A model generated the notes under the pieces. The model did not search any database. It was not told the DNA's origin and saw only the letters and a program-made list of their open reading frames with translations. Position numbers and translations under genes: made by a program. Shown here piece after piece: positions 14,953-23,253 of a stretch of DNA of 64,000 nucleotides. Every line of letters starts with the position of its first letter. Positions within the stretch are counted from its first letter, which is position 1. Source of the stretch: an uncultured Pelagibacteraceae bacterium (GTDB lineage Bacteria; Pseudomonadota; Alphaproteobacteria; Pelagibacterales; Pelagibacteraceae); NCBI GenBank assembly GCA_902594235.1, contig CACJLJ010000003.1, forward strand, positions 134,526 through 198,525, read 5' to 3'.

Positions 14953-14992
14953 ATTTTGAGTCGTGCGCGTCTACCAGTTCCGCCATTCGCCC
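14953..14992 (-). pseudogene. 5' half of tRNA-Leu(CAA), cut at the anticodon loop
   Basis: On the minus strand: acceptor GGGCGAA, D arm GGCGGAACTGGTAGAC, anticodon-stem 5' side CACGA, then loop ACTCAAAAT. After the loop the sequence continues TGTATCGTTTCG, which does not complete the stem. Its acceptor is perfectly complementary to TTCGCCC of the 3' half at 9851-9904, and CACGA to TCGTG, proving that the two were one gene. Confidence 0.93.
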
Positions 14993-15017
14993 TTAATTGT
15001 TTAATAATTTATTAAAT

Positions 15018-15023
15018 AGTATA
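15018..15023 (-). promoter_or_regulatory. candidate -10 element of the former tRNA-Leu promoter
   Basis: TATACT on the minus strand, 25 bases before the tRNA 5' end; tRNA-Arg has the same hexamer 23 bases ahead. A poor -35 (TTGGTT, spacing about 19) lies upstream. Transcription from here would now run through the tRNA 5' half into the integrase and the internal tRNA-Leu. Confidence 0.4.
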
Positions 15024-15051
15024 AGAACTAAAATTATATTAAAACCAAAAA

Positions 15052-15657
15052 ATGTTTAATACTCTATACAAAAAATGTTTAAATTTAGCAGCACATAAAA
15101 GCTCTAAATATTATTTAGCACTAGTCTCATTTGTTGAAAGTTCTTTTTTTCCTATTCCACCAGATGTGATGGTAATACCTATGGTAATTTCAAAAAAAAG
15201 CGAATTTATTAAGATTTTTTTAATTGCAACAATATTTTCTGTTTTAGGCGGTGTGATAGGATATTTTCTTGGCGCCTTTTTTTTTGATTTAGGGATACAA
15301 ATAATGAGTTTTTATGGCTATGAGGATAAGCTTAATAGTCTTAAAAACGATTTAATAGATAGTGAGGGCTTTTACGCTTGGTTAGGCATTCTTTTTTTAG
15401 CAGGATTCACTCCTCTACCATACAAAGTCTTCACTATTGCAAGTGGTTTAATAAGTTTTAATATTTTTACTTTTATTTTTATAAGCTTAATTTCCAGAGG
15501 ATTACGTTTTTTTATTGTATCATATCTCTCATACAAGTTTGGAGATCTATTTACAGATTTTATGAATAAACACGGATCTAAATGGTTTACAATAATTGGG
15601 ATATTTATTGTTATAATTGGAATTATAACTTATTTATCATTTAAGTCTCATGCTTAA
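15052..15657 (+). CDS. YqaA-family DedA-like membrane protein
   Basis: A 201-residue inner-membrane protein of the VTT/DedA superfamily, YqaA branch. The typical entry helix VSFVESSFFPIPPDVMVIPM carries the E-x-x-x-P-x-P-x-x pattern of this group, and AGFTPLPYKVFTIASGLISF is the second conserved re-entrant segment. About four to five membrane segments. DedA relatives act in lipid (undecaprenyl phosphate or phospholipid) flipping and membrane homeostasis; the job of YqaA is not settled. It is followed by dsbB with an 8-base overlap, so they are co-translated. Confidence 0.85.
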   Translation: MFNTLYKKCLNLAAHKSSKYYLALVSFVESSFFPIPPDVMVIPMVISKKSEFIKIFLIATIFSVLGGVIGYFLGAFFFDLGIQIMSFYGYEDKLNSLKNDLIDSEGFYAWLGILFLAGFTPLPYKVFTIASGLISFNIFTFIFISLISRGLRFFIVSYLSYKFGDLFTDFMNKHGSKWFTIIGIFIVIIGIITYLSFKSHA

Positions 15658-16138
15658 TTTTCAAATAAACACTTACCTTAAAATAATTTTTTTTATTAGT
15701 TCAATTTCATTAATTTCAGCTTATTACATAGAATATAATCTTGGACACCAACCTTGTAACTTATGCTTGATACAAAGAATACCTTACGGACTTAGTATAA
15801 TTTTGATAATATTGAACTTTTTGACGGAAAAAAATAAACAATTTATAATTTTTTTATTAATCTTAATATTTTCATTTTCTCTAATAATATCATTTTATCA
15901 CTTTGGAATTGAACAAGGTTTTTTTAAAGAGTCTGCTGTTTGTGGAATTAAAAATACTTCTGATATTCTTTCAAAAGATGAATTATTACAGCAATTACAA
16001 GTGAAAACTGTAAGTTGTAAAGATGTGACATTTAGAATTTTTGGATTTTCACTTACAACCTTTAATGTACTTATAAGTTTAATATTAGTTATTTTTTTAA
16101 TTAAAATTTTTAAAAATTATGAAAAGTTCAAAACATAA
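15650..16138 (+). CDS. dsbB: disulfide bond formation protein DsbB
   Basis: A 162-residue four-helix membrane protein that reoxidises DsbA and passes electrons to ubiquinone. The first active Cys pair is in HQPCNLCLIQRIPYG (C-x2-C), the second pair in the periplasmic loop at AVCGIKNT and TVSCKDV. Genes for YqaA, DsbB and Coq7 overlap one another in this order; Coq7 makes the quinone that DsbB uses, though this neighbourhood may only reflect compaction. No DsbA gene is seen in the window. Confidence 0.92.
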   Translation: MLNFQINTYLKIIFFISSISLISAYYIEYNLGHQPCNLCLIQRIPYGLSIILIILNFLTEKNKQFIIFLLILIFSFSLIISFYHFGIEQGFFKESAVCGIKNTSDILSKDELLQQLQVKTVSCKDVTFRIFGFSLTTFNVLISLILVIFLIKIFKNYEKFKT

Positions 16139-16649
16139 AGTAGAGGAATTTATAAGAGTTGATCACGCTGGTGAAAGAGGTGCAGTCAAAATTTATGAAG
16201 GACAATTATTAGCACTTAATACTTTAGTAAAAAATGAAAATTTAAAAAAAACTATTGAGGAAATGAAAATTCATGAAAAAGAACACTGTGATTTTTTTGA
16301 AATTGAAATAAAAAAAAGAAAAATTAAACCAACTAAATTTTTACCTTTATGGGACTTATTGGGTGTAGGATTGGGTTTTGGCTCAACTCTTCTTGGAAAA
16401 AAAGCGGCAATGTTATGTACAGCATCTGTTGAGGAAGTAATTGATGAGCATTACCAAAATCAAATAGAGCAACTGGGTTCTGATGAAAAAGATTTAAAAA
16501 AAAAAATTACTAAATTTAGAGAAGATGAATTACATCATAAAGATATAGCTTATGAAAAAGGAGCAACAAAAAAAGGTCTTTATTCAATAATGGACAAAAT
16601 AATTAAAACTGGTTCAAAATTAGCAATTAATATTTCTGAAAAAATTTAA
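16119..16649 (+). CDS. coq7: demethoxyubiquinone hydroxylase Coq7
   Basis: A 176-residue diiron monooxygenase for the last ring hydroxylation of ubiquinone. Iron ligands are visible in two ferritin-like repeats: IRVDHAGERGAVKIYEGQ with KIHEKEHCDFF, and ASVEEVIDEHY with FREDELHHKDIA. The length matches bacterial and mitochondrial Coq7. Its start lies 20 bases inside dsbB. UbiE and UbiB of the same pathway are also encoded in this window. Confidence 0.95.
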   Translation: MKSSKHKVEEFIRVDHAGERGAVKIYEGQLLALNTLVKNENLKKTIEEMKIHEKEHCDFFEIEIKKRKIKPTKFLPLWDLLGVGLGFGSTLLGKKAAMLCTASVEEVIDEHYQNQIEQLGSDEKDLKKKITKFREDELHHKDIAYEKGATKKGLYSIMDKIIKTGSKLAINISEKI

Positions 16650-16651
16650 AC

Positions 16652-17221
16652 TTAGGCCTCTAACTCAACATCCCAATATAAATAATCCATCCAGCTTTTA
16701 TGTAAATAATTTGGTGGAAAATTTTTACCATTTCTATGTAGATCCTCTGTAGAAGGTTGGAAAGGTAATTGAGAAAGTTGCATCCCAGAGGATTTTAACA
16801 ATTTACCTCCCTTTTTAACATTGCAATCAGAACATGCAGTTACCACATTATCCCAATTAGTCTCCCCACCTTTTGATCGTGGTAATAAATGATCAAAAGT
16901 AAGTTCTTCACTACTTCCACAGTACTGACAAGAAAATTTATCTCTTAAAAACACATTAAATCTTGTAAAACTTGGCTTTGATTGAGGAACTATATAATTT
17001 TTTAAAGCTATAACACTTGGTAATTTCATATCAAAAGAAGGACTTCTAATTATTCTTTCATAATTACTTACAATTATGACTCTATCCAAAAAAACTGATT
17101 TTACCGTGTCTTGCCAAGACCATAAAGACAAAGGATAATAACTTAAAGGTCTATAATCCGCGTTCAATACTAATGCTGGACATTTTTCTAGTGATAATTT
17201 TTGGTCAATAAGATTATTCAT
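16652..17221 (-). CDS. HNH endonuclease
   Basis: A 189-residue HNH nuclease of the type common as a stand-alone gene in alphaproteobacteria. The zinc and HNH motif is CQYCGSSEELTFDHLLPRS, then NVVTACSDCNVKKG: two C-x2-C pairs, catalytic His in FDHLLPRSKGG, and the Asn of the HNH. The first 70 residues (ALVLNADYRPLSYYPL) are typical of this family. Function in the cell is unknown; a role in DNA repair or restriction is often suggested. Its stop lies 2 bases from the convergent coq7 stop. Confidence 0.88.
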   Translation of the reverse strand: MNNLIDQKLSLEKCPALVLNADYRPLSYYPLSLWSWQDTVKSVFLDRVIIVSNYERIIRSPSFDMKLPSVIALKNYIVPQSKPSFTRFNVFLRDKFSCQYCGSSEELTFDHLLPRSKGGETNWDNVVTACSDCNVKKGGKLLKSSGMQLSQLPFQPSTEDLHRNGKNFPPNYLHKSWMDYLYWDVELEA

Positions 17222-17266
17222 AAGATAATTTTAACTTAAAAAAAAAATTATTTCAATAATAAGCAA

Positions 17267-17920
17267 TTACAAGAATTTTTTTTTAATATAATTTAACGCT
17301 ATACTTGAGGCTTCAATAGGAATATTATGTCCACAATTTTTTATTAGATGTGTTTCAATTTTTACATTATTTCTAACAAAAAAATCTTTAGCCTCTAACA
17401 TATAATTTGGTGAAACTATTTCATCTGCGTCACCGTGAATCAATAAAATATTTGTCTTGACAATTAATTTATCTTTTAAATAGTTTTGATCTATTATTTT
17501 TCCAGAAAAACCTACAATACAACTATATTCTTCATTTGAATTTAAACCTAAATTTATTGACATCATACATCCTTGACTAAATCCAGATAGACAAATCGCT
17601 TTATTTTCTAATTCAAATTCATCTTTGACTTCGGCAATAAAATTGTTTAATTTTTTTTCAGCATTTTTAACTTGTTCTAAAATAAAATTGGGATCATCAT
17701 TTGATAAGTCAAACCATTGATAACCCAATGAATTAATAGAACATACTTCATGACCATTAGGGCAAATAAAGACTGTATTTGGCAAATGTCTCTTCCAATT
17801 TAATGATAGCATGCTTATATCTTTTCCATCACCTCCATAACCGTGGAGTAAAATAATTGCATTTTTAATTTTTTCATTTTTTTCAGGTTTAATGATGGTA
17901 GAGTCTAGACAAAATGTCAT
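17267..17920 (-). CDS. alpha/beta hydrolase, phospholipase/carboxylesterase family
   Basis: A 217-residue cytosolic esterase of the acyl-protein thioesterase/YpfH group (COG0400). The oxyanion region is LLHGYGGDGKD, the nucleophile Ser in LSGFSQGCMMS, the Asp in HGDADEIVSP and the His in NCGHNIP. No signal peptide. Substrate is open: short-chain carboxyl esters or lysophospholipids. The gene overlaps no neighbour and its start is 50 bases from the divergent HIG1 gene. Confidence 0.87.
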   Translation of the reverse strand: MTFCLDSTIIKPEKNEKIKNAIILLHGYGGDGKDISMLSLNWKRHLPNTVFICPNGHEVCSINSLGYQWFDLSNDDPNFILEQVKNAEKKLNNFIAEVKDEFELENKAICLSGFSQGCMMSINLGLNSNEEYSCIVGFSGKIIDQNYLKDKLIVKTNILLIHGDADEIVSPNYMLEAKDFFVRNNVKIETHLIKNCGHNIPIEASSIALNYIKKKFL

Positions 17921-17969
17921 AGTAAGAAATTTATGTTTTTTTATTTATAAAACATCCTACAATACAATT

Positions 17970-18173
17970 ATGTTTTCTGGAATAATTTTAAAGATTCTAT
18001 CAATTATATTATTGATTGCTGTTGGCGTTGTTTTAATTCTAGGTATTGGAACTTTATTTAAAGGTGGGGAAACAAGTAAAAAATATTCTAATAAATTAAT
18101 GCAGCTAAGAGTTTTATTACAATTTATCGCAATACTCGCATTGGTAGGTTTTGCTTATTTTTTCAAAAATTAA
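17970..18173 (+). CDS. HIG1-domain twin-transmembrane protein
   Basis: A 67-residue protein with two hydrophobic helices joined by a short loop GGETSKKYSNKLMQLRVLLQ, which is the signature of the HIG1/hypoxia-induced family. Mitochondrial HIG1 proteins bind respiratory supercomplexes (cytochrome c oxidase); in alphaproteobacteria a similar role is likely but unproved. The longer ORF from a TTG-type upstream start is discarded because ATG 17970 gives exactly the family N terminus. Its stop overlaps the convergent TlpA gene by 4 bases. Confidence 0.85.
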   Translation: MFSGIILKILSIILLIAVGVVLILGIGTLFKGGETSKKYSNKLMQLRVLLQFIAILALVGFAYFFKN

Positions 18174-18679
18174 TTATAGCTACTCAACCAATCAATAAAT
18201 TTGACATCTGTAAAATCTATTGATCCAATAATTCTTGCAAATTCTTCACCATTTTTATTTAAAATTATTGTAGTGGGGATACCCCTTAAAGCAAATTTTT
18301 TTGCTAGAGTAATTTGATTGTCAAAATACAAATCTAGATTTCTTATTTTAAGATCTTTGAAAAATTTTTCAGTTTTTTCAATTTTTTCTTGTCCAACATT
18401 TATAGGGAAAATTTTTAAATTATTAAGAATTTTCTTTTTTTGTAATAAATCTAATGAAGGCATCTCCTCTTTGCATGGGAGACACCAGGTGGCCCAAAAA
18501 TTTATTAAAATTAACTTACCTCGAAAATCATCTAAATTTAATTGATTATTATTTTTATCAAAAAACCTTAAACTATCGTATTTTTTTAACTGTTTATTTA
18601 CTATTAAATTTTTAATATTAGGATTTTCTTCAGCAAAAGAATTTGTAATTAAAAATATAAATATTATTAAAAATCTCAT
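18170..18679 (-). CDS. tlpA: TlpA-like periplasmic thioredoxin
   Basis: A 169-residue exported thiol-disulfide protein. Signal peptide MRFLIIFIFLITNSFAEE, then a thioredoxin fold with active site WATWCLPCKEEMPSL (C-x2-C) and cis-Pro at RGIPTTIIL. TlpA/ResA proteins reduce cysteines in the periplasm, for example during cytochrome c or cytochrome oxidase assembly. It is divergent from argH with 24 bases between the starts, an arrangement widespread in alphaproteobacteria. Confidence 0.9.
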   Translation of the reverse strand: MRFLIIFIFLITNSFAEENPNIKNLIVNKQLKKYDSLRFFDKNNNQLNLDDFRGKLILINFWATWCLPCKEEMPSLDLLQKKKILNNLKIFPINVGQEKIEKTEKFFKDLKIRNLDLYFDNQITLAKKFALRGIPTTIILNKNGEEFARIIGSIDFTDVKFIDWLSSYN

Positions 18680-18703
18680 ATTAAAAAGGTATAATTAATT
18701 ACC

Positions 18704-20095
18704 ATGGTAAAAAATAAAAACAATAAGGCAATTTGGAATACACGAATTAAAAAAAAGACATCATTGTTTTTTCGAAAGGTTGGCAATTCTTTGGATGTGG
18801 ATAGGAGGCTTTATAAGGAGGATATTGTTGGATCAATAGCTCATGTTGAGATGCTCTTTAAACAAAAAATAATTTCCTTTAAAGTCAAAAATAAAATTAT
18901 TTATGGATTGAAAAAAATTGAAAAAGAAATTCTCCAAAATAAATTTGAATTTGATAATGAATATGAAGATATTCATATGAGTATAGAAAATAGATTATCC
19001 CAAATTATAGGTGAGGAGTCCGGCTACATTCACACAGCTCGTTCGAGAAATGATCAGGTTATTACTGATCTCAAAATGTGGATGAGATCCTCAAATTATC
19101 AAATTATTAATGACATAGAAAAATTGATCAAAACAGTTATAAAATTAGCTGAAAAGAACATTGAAACTATTATGCCAGGTTTCACACATCTTAAAAATGC
19201 TCAAGCATTGTCATTTGGCCATTATCTTTTGGCTTACATTGAAATGTTTACTAGAGATAAAAAAAGATTTCTAAATAATTTTGAAAGCCTTAATGAAAAC
19301 CCACTCGGTGTTTCAGCTTTAACAGGAACTTCGTTTAATATTGATAGAAATTATACAACAAGAAAATTGAAATTTAAAAAACCTACCAATAATTCTGTTG
19401 ATACAGTTTCAGATAGAGATTTTGTTGTAGATTATTTATTCAGTTGTTCAGTTTGTTCAATGCACATATCGAGAATAGCTGAAGAATTAATTATTTGGAA
19501 CTCAGACGGTTTTAATCTAATTAAATTATCTGATAAAATTGTTACTGGATCATCAGTAATGCCCCAAAAAAAAAATCCAGATTTACTTGAATATCTTAGA
19601 GGGAAAACTGGATTAATATATGGTAATTTTTTTTCAATGTTAACAATCCTTAAAGGATTGCCATTATCTTATTTCAAAGATTTACAAGATGATAAGGAGC
19701 TTATTTTTAAAGCAAATGATAATCTTATTAACTGTCTTAAAATATTGGATGAAGTATTAAAGAACTTACAATCTAATAAAAAAAGAATGTTAGAGTTAGC
19801 GGGATCAGGCTATATAACAGCAACTGACTTAGCTGATTATCTTGTAAAAAAACATGATTTTTCTTTTAGAAAAGCATATCAAAAAACTGCTTTAATAGTT
19901 AATTTTGCTGAAAAAAAACAAAAGAAATTAGAAAACCTTACTATTGAGGAATTAAAAAAGATAGAGCCAAAATTGACTAATGATGTTTTAAAAGTATTTA
20001 ATTTAAAAAACTCTATTAATTCAAAAAAATCTTATGGAGGAACATCTTTTGATAATATTAAAAAAATGATAATCATTTATAAAAAAAATTTATGA
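18704..20095 (+). CDS. argH: argininosuccinate lyase
   Basis: Last enzyme of arginine synthesis: argininosuccinate to arginine plus fumarate. The 463-residue length is normal. The fumarase/aspartase signature GSSVMPQKKNPD is present (near 286), along with HTARSRNDQV and TGTSFNIDR. Its TGA overlaps the ATG of the small lipoprotein gene (ATGA), which in turn overlaps lysA, so the three genes form a coupled operon. Confidence 0.96.
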   Translation: MVKNKNNKAIWNTRIKKKTSLFFRKVGNSLDVDRRLYKEDIVGSIAHVEMLFKQKIISFKVKNKIIYGLKKIEKEILQNKFEFDNEYEDIHMSIENRLSQIIGEESGYIHTARSRNDQVITDLKMWMRSSNYQIINDIEKLIKTVIKLAEKNIETIMPGFTHLKNAQALSFGHYLLAYIEMFTRDKKRFLNNFESLNENPLGVSALTGTSFNIDRNYTTRKLKFKKPTNNSVDTVSDRDFVVDYLFSCSVCSMHISRIAEELIIWNSDGFNLIKLSDKIVTGSSVMPQKKNPDLLEYLRGKTGLIYGNFFSMLTILKGLPLSYFKDLQDDKELIFKANDNLINCLKILDEVLKNLQSNKKRMLELAGSGYITATDLADYLVKKHDFSFRKAYQKTALIVNFAEKKQKKLENLTIEELKKIEPKLTNDVLKVFNLKNSINSKKSYGGTSFDNIKKMIIIYKKNL

Positions 20096-20220
20096 AAAAA
20101 AAAATATTTATATTTTTAATTTCACTCACATTAATTTTATCCTGTGGAAAAAAAGGAGATCCTTCTTACAAAGAATCTAAAATTCAAGTATTAGACACCA
20201 ACCTTATTGTGGTGTTATGA
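20092..20220 (+). CDS. lptM: LptM-like small lipoprotein
   Basis: A 42-residue lipoprotein between argH and lysA, with 4-base ATGA overlaps on both sides. Signal MKKKIFIFLISLTLIL leads to the lipobox LILSC, followed by GKKGDP, which is the short C-G-x-K-G-P/D-P motif of LptM (YifL). In E. coli LptM helps the LptD/E lipopolysaccharide transporter mature, and its gene also lies near the lysine-synthesis genes in many bacteria. Naming rests on this motif and position. Confidence 0.75.
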   Translation: MKKKIFIFLISLTLILSCGKKGDPSYKESKIQVLDTNLIVVL

Positions 20221-21431
20221 AATATAAATTAAAAAATTTTTTTATTGATGGTCTTAAAGCTCAAAACTTAGCTAAAAGATATAATACACCCATTTATTGT
20301 TATTCATTTAAAAAACTTAAAGAGAATATCGATGAATTTAAGAGAAATTTTAGTTATTTCAAACCACTTATCTGTTTTTCCGTTAAAGCAAATTCAAACA
20401 AAATATTATTAAAAGAGATGAGAAGATTGGGTCTTGGAGCAGATGTAGTTTCGATTGGAGAATTAATGAAAGCCTTAAAATCAGGTATAAGACCAAATAA
20501 AATAGTTTTTTCTGGTGTTGGAAAGACTATGCACGAACTTAATTATGCAATTACAAAAAAAATATTATTGATTAATACTGAGTCCAAAAGCGAAATTTTT
20601 TCTATAGAAAAAATTGCTAAATCAAAAAAAATAAAAGTTGATATAGGCATCAGACTCAATCCTAATACTGACGCTAATACATTAAGTCAAATTTCAACAG
20701 GAAAAAAAGAGAACAAATTTGGAATATCAGAAAAAATGTTTTTAAACCTAGTTAATTACGTAAAAAAATCAAAATATTTGAATTTAAAATGTTTAAGCGT
20801 TCATATTGGAAGTCAAATTTTAAATGTAAAGCCTTATGAAAAAATGCTTAAAGTTTTAGATAAAATTATAAAAAAGACTCATTACCACTTTGAGTATGTA
20901 GATTTAGGTGGTGGCATGGGAATTAACTATGAAAATAATAATAAAAATCTTGATTTGAGAAAATACTCATCGAGCATAAAAAGATTTATTAAAAAACATA
21001 ATTCAAAAATAATTTTTGAACCAGGCAGATCAATTATTGGAAATACTGGAGTCTTAATATCAAGAATAATTTATATTAAAGATGGATACAAAAAAAATTT
21101 TATAATTTTAGATGCTGCTATGAATGATTTAATAAGACCCGCTTTATATAATTCAAAACATCGAATTATTCCGGCCAAAAAAAATAATACAAAATCTAAA
21201 AAAACTTATGAATTTGTGGGTCCAATTTGTGAAAGCACAGATAAATTTTTAACAGTTAAAAAATTTCAAAAACTTAATGAAAAAGATCTAATAATTATTT
21301 GTGATGTTGGAGCTTACGGTATGTCATTGAGTTCAAATTACAATCTTAGACCTAAAGCGATAGAATTATTGATAAAAAATTCAAAGGTTCAAATAATTAA
21401 TAAAAGGCAAAATCTTAAAGATTTAATTTAA
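20217..21431 (+). CDS. lysA: diaminopimelate decarboxylase
   Basis: A 404-residue PLP enzyme making lysine from meso-diaminopimelate. The PLP Lys is in CFSVKANSN, the glycine-rich phosphate loop in YVDLGGGMGINYE, the phosphate/substrate region in FEPGRSIIGN, and the catalytic Cys in VGPICESTD. Third gene of the argH-lptM-lysA operon. The start ATG shares its ATGA with the upstream stop. Confidence 0.95.
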   Translation: MKYKLKNFFIDGLKAQNLAKRYNTPIYCYSFKKLKENIDEFKRNFSYFKPLICFSVKANSNKILLKEMRRLGLGADVVSIGELMKALKSGIRPNKIVFSGVGKTMHELNYAITKKILLINTESKSEIFSIEKIAKSKKIKVDIGIRLNPNTDANTLSQISTGKKENKFGISEKMFLNLVNYVKKSKYLNLKCLSVHIGSQILNVKPYEKMLKVLDKIIKKTHYHFEYVDLGGGMGINYENNNKNLDLRKYSSSIKRFIKKHNSKIIFEPGRSIIGNTGVLISRIIYIKDGYKKNFIILDAAMNDLIRPALYNSKHRIIPAKKNNTKSKKTYEFVGPICESTDKFLTVKKFQKLNEKDLIIICDVGAYGMSLSSNYNLRPKAIELLIKNSKVQIINKRQNLKDLI

Positions 21432-21442
21432 TAGCTAAAAAA

Positions 21443-22144
21443 ATGATTAGAAGTTTTTTATTTTCTTTATTTTTTTTTAGTGGAATTGTATTTATATCAA
21501 TAATATTTTTACCATCACTTTTTTTACCACAAAAAATAGTTTTATATGGTGGAAAATTAATGGGTTATTGGTCTAGTTTTTGTCTTAAATTTATCCTATC
21601 AACTAAAATTACAATCAAAGGAAAAGAAAATATAATTGAAAATAAAAAATACTTTATTGCTTCATCACATCAATCAATGTTTGAAACTTTTTACCTTCAG
21701 ACTATTTTTAATTCTCCTGTATTTATTCTTAAAAAAGAACTTTTATTGATACCAATTTTTGGGTGGTATTTGAAAAAAATTGGATCTATCTCAATTAATA
21801 GAGATAAAATAACGAAAGATAATTTAAGTTTTTTTAAAAATATTTCAAAAATAGTTAATAATTCTAATAGACCTCTTATTATATTTCCTCAAGCTACAAG
21901 AGTTTTGCCAACTGAAAGACCTCCTTTTAAAAAAGGAGCAGCTCGTATTTATGAAGAATTAAAAATTTTATGCCAGCCTGTCGCTATAAATTCGGGATTT
22001 GTATGGCCCAAAAAAGGTATCAAAAATCCAAACAAAGAAATTGTAATTTCTATCTTAAAACCAATCGATGTTGGTCTCACTAAAGAAAATTTTATTAATA
22101 CACTTGAGCAAACTATCTATTTAGAGCTAAATTTATTAAACTAA
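21443..22144 (+). CDS. plsC: 1-acyl-sn-glycerol-3-phosphate acyltransferase
   Basis: A 233-residue membrane acyltransferase that makes phosphatidic acid from lysophosphatidic acid. Motif I is ASSHQSMFETF (H-x4-E in place of the usual H-x4-D), motif III IIFPQATRVLPTE where E-G-T-R is Q-A-T-R. Both variants occur in alphaproteobacterial members. Two N-terminal membrane segments. It lies 11 bases after lysA, and its stop overlaps the convergent dnaN stop by 4 bases. Confidence 0.88.
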   Translation: MIRSFLFSLFFFSGIVFISIIFLPSLFLPQKIVLYGGKLMGYWSSFCLKFILSTKITIKGKENIIENKKYFIASSHQSMFETFYLQTIFNSPVFILKKELLLIPIFGWYLKKIGSISINRDKITKDNLSFFKNISKIVNNSNRPLIIFPQATRVLPTERPPFKKGAARIYEELKILCQPVAINSGFVWPKKGIKNPNKEIVISILKPIDVGLTKENFINTLEQTIYLELNLLN

Positions 22145-23253
22145 GCTTTCATTGGCATTACAACAAAAATACTATCAAAATCTCCCGGATCTTTTATCAA
22201 AGCTGGGGAGCCCGTATCATTAAAAAATATTTCAATTTTTTCTCCATCGATCTGTGAAGCAATATCTATTAAATATCTTGAGTTAAAACTAATTTCCAAA
22301 TCATGATCAAATTTAACGTTTAATGTTTCTTTTCCATCTCCACTATTTGTGTTATTGACTGATAAATTCAAAATATCTTTTGACAAATTGAATTTTACAC
22401 CGTCCTTTTTATCCAACGATACTGAAGCTACTCTATCAACAGAATTTAAAAATAATTTCAAATCAATTTCTAACTTTTTCTGATTATTTTTAGGTATCAC
22501 TTGAATATAATTTGGAAACTTTCCATCAATTAACTTTGAAATCAAAATACTGTCGTTTAGTTCAAATTTTATCTTGGATTTAATATTTGAGATTTTTACA
22601 TCACCATCATAAGTATCTAATAATGAACATAATTGAAAAATTGTTTTTTTTGGCAATATGATAGGTTCAAAATCAATTTTTTGATCTAGTCTAATTTTAG
22701 AAATAGACATCCGATGACTATCCGTAGCAACGGCTGTTAGATAATTTTTGTCCTCAACTTCTGTTTGGTGAAGGTAAATACCACTTAAGTAATGTCTTGT
22801 TTCATCGTTAGATACAGAAAATTTACACTTGTTTAATAATTTTAAAAGATGTTTTGATTTCATTGAAAATTGATTTTCGTTAAAATTTTCATCTGTCAAA
22901 GGAAATTCAGATGAACTTATACAATTTAGATTAAATATTGATTTTTCCGACTCTAAGTGTAACTTGCTTATTTCTGTCAAATTAAAATTAATTTTTTTTC
23001 CAGAAGAAAACTTTCTTACGATATCATACATAATTGATGAAGTTGTAGTTGTATTTCCTTCTTCCAAGATTTCAATATTTTTAATTTGGTGAATAAATAT
23101 TAAATCAAGATCAGTTGCTGTTATTGTTAATTTGGAGTTTTGAGCATTCAACAATATATTTGACAAAATAGGCAAGGTGCTTCTTTTTTCAATTACACCC
23201 TGACAATAATTTAATGCTTGCTGAAGGTCTTGTTGATTAACACTAAATTTCAT
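22141..23253 (-). CDS. dnaN: DNA polymerase III beta clamp
   Basis: A 370-residue sliding clamp with the three repeated domains of the family: N-terminal LQQALNYCQGVIEKRSTLPI with LSNILLNA, middle SGIYLHQTEV and AVATDSHRMS, and the C-terminal signature DSIFVVMPMKA. Its start overlaps the dnaA 3' end by 11 bases, so initiation and clamp synthesis are coupled. Confidence 0.97.
   Translation of the reverse strand: MKFSVNQQDLQQALNYCQGVIEKRSTLPILSNILLNAQNSKLTITATDLDLIFIHQIKNIEILEEGNTTTTSSIMYDIVRKFSSGKKINFNLTEISKLHLESEKSIFNLNCISSSEFPLTDENFNENQFSMKSKHLLKLLNKCKFSVSNDETRHYLSGIYLHQTEVEDKNYLTAVATDSHRMSISKIRLDQKIDFEPIILPKKTIFQLCSLLDTYDGDVKISNIKSKIKFELNDSILISKLIDGKFPNYIQVIPKNNQKKLEIDLKLFLNSVDRVASVSLDKKDGVKFNLSKDILNLSVNNTNSGDGKETLNVKFDHDLEISFNSRYLIDIASQIDGEKIEIFFNDTGSPALIKDPGDFDSIFVVMPMKA

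Larger units (their letters stand above)
9896..14961. mobile_element. 5.06-kb integrative element inserted in the anticodon loop of tRNA-Leu(CAA)
   Basis: Bounded by direct copies of the 9-bp core ATTTTGAGT (9896-9904 and 14953-14961), which is the anticodon loop plus flank of the split host tRNA. Contents from left to right: arm-type repeats, noncoding region, Rep-like gene and three small genes on plus, a hairpin, then on minus a lipoprotein, two exported proteins, a serine recombinase, an intact tRNA-Leu(CAA) and a tyrosine integrase next to the right end. No capsid, portal or terminase genes are seen, so it resembles an integrative plasmid or a phage satellite. A third core copy lies in the internal tRNA at 13514-13522. 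Confidence 0.92.

Noticed and set aside
9896-14961. CRISPR, toxin-antitoxin or restriction system in the element
   Set aside because: The repeats are too few and widely spaced for CRISPR. The ribbon-helix-helix protein has no toxin-like neighbour, and no methylase or nuclease is encoded in the element.
16652-17221. HNH gene as part of a mobile intron or homing element
   Set aside because: It lies between intact host genes without repeats or split genes; similar stand-alone HNH genes are ordinary in alphaproteobacteria.
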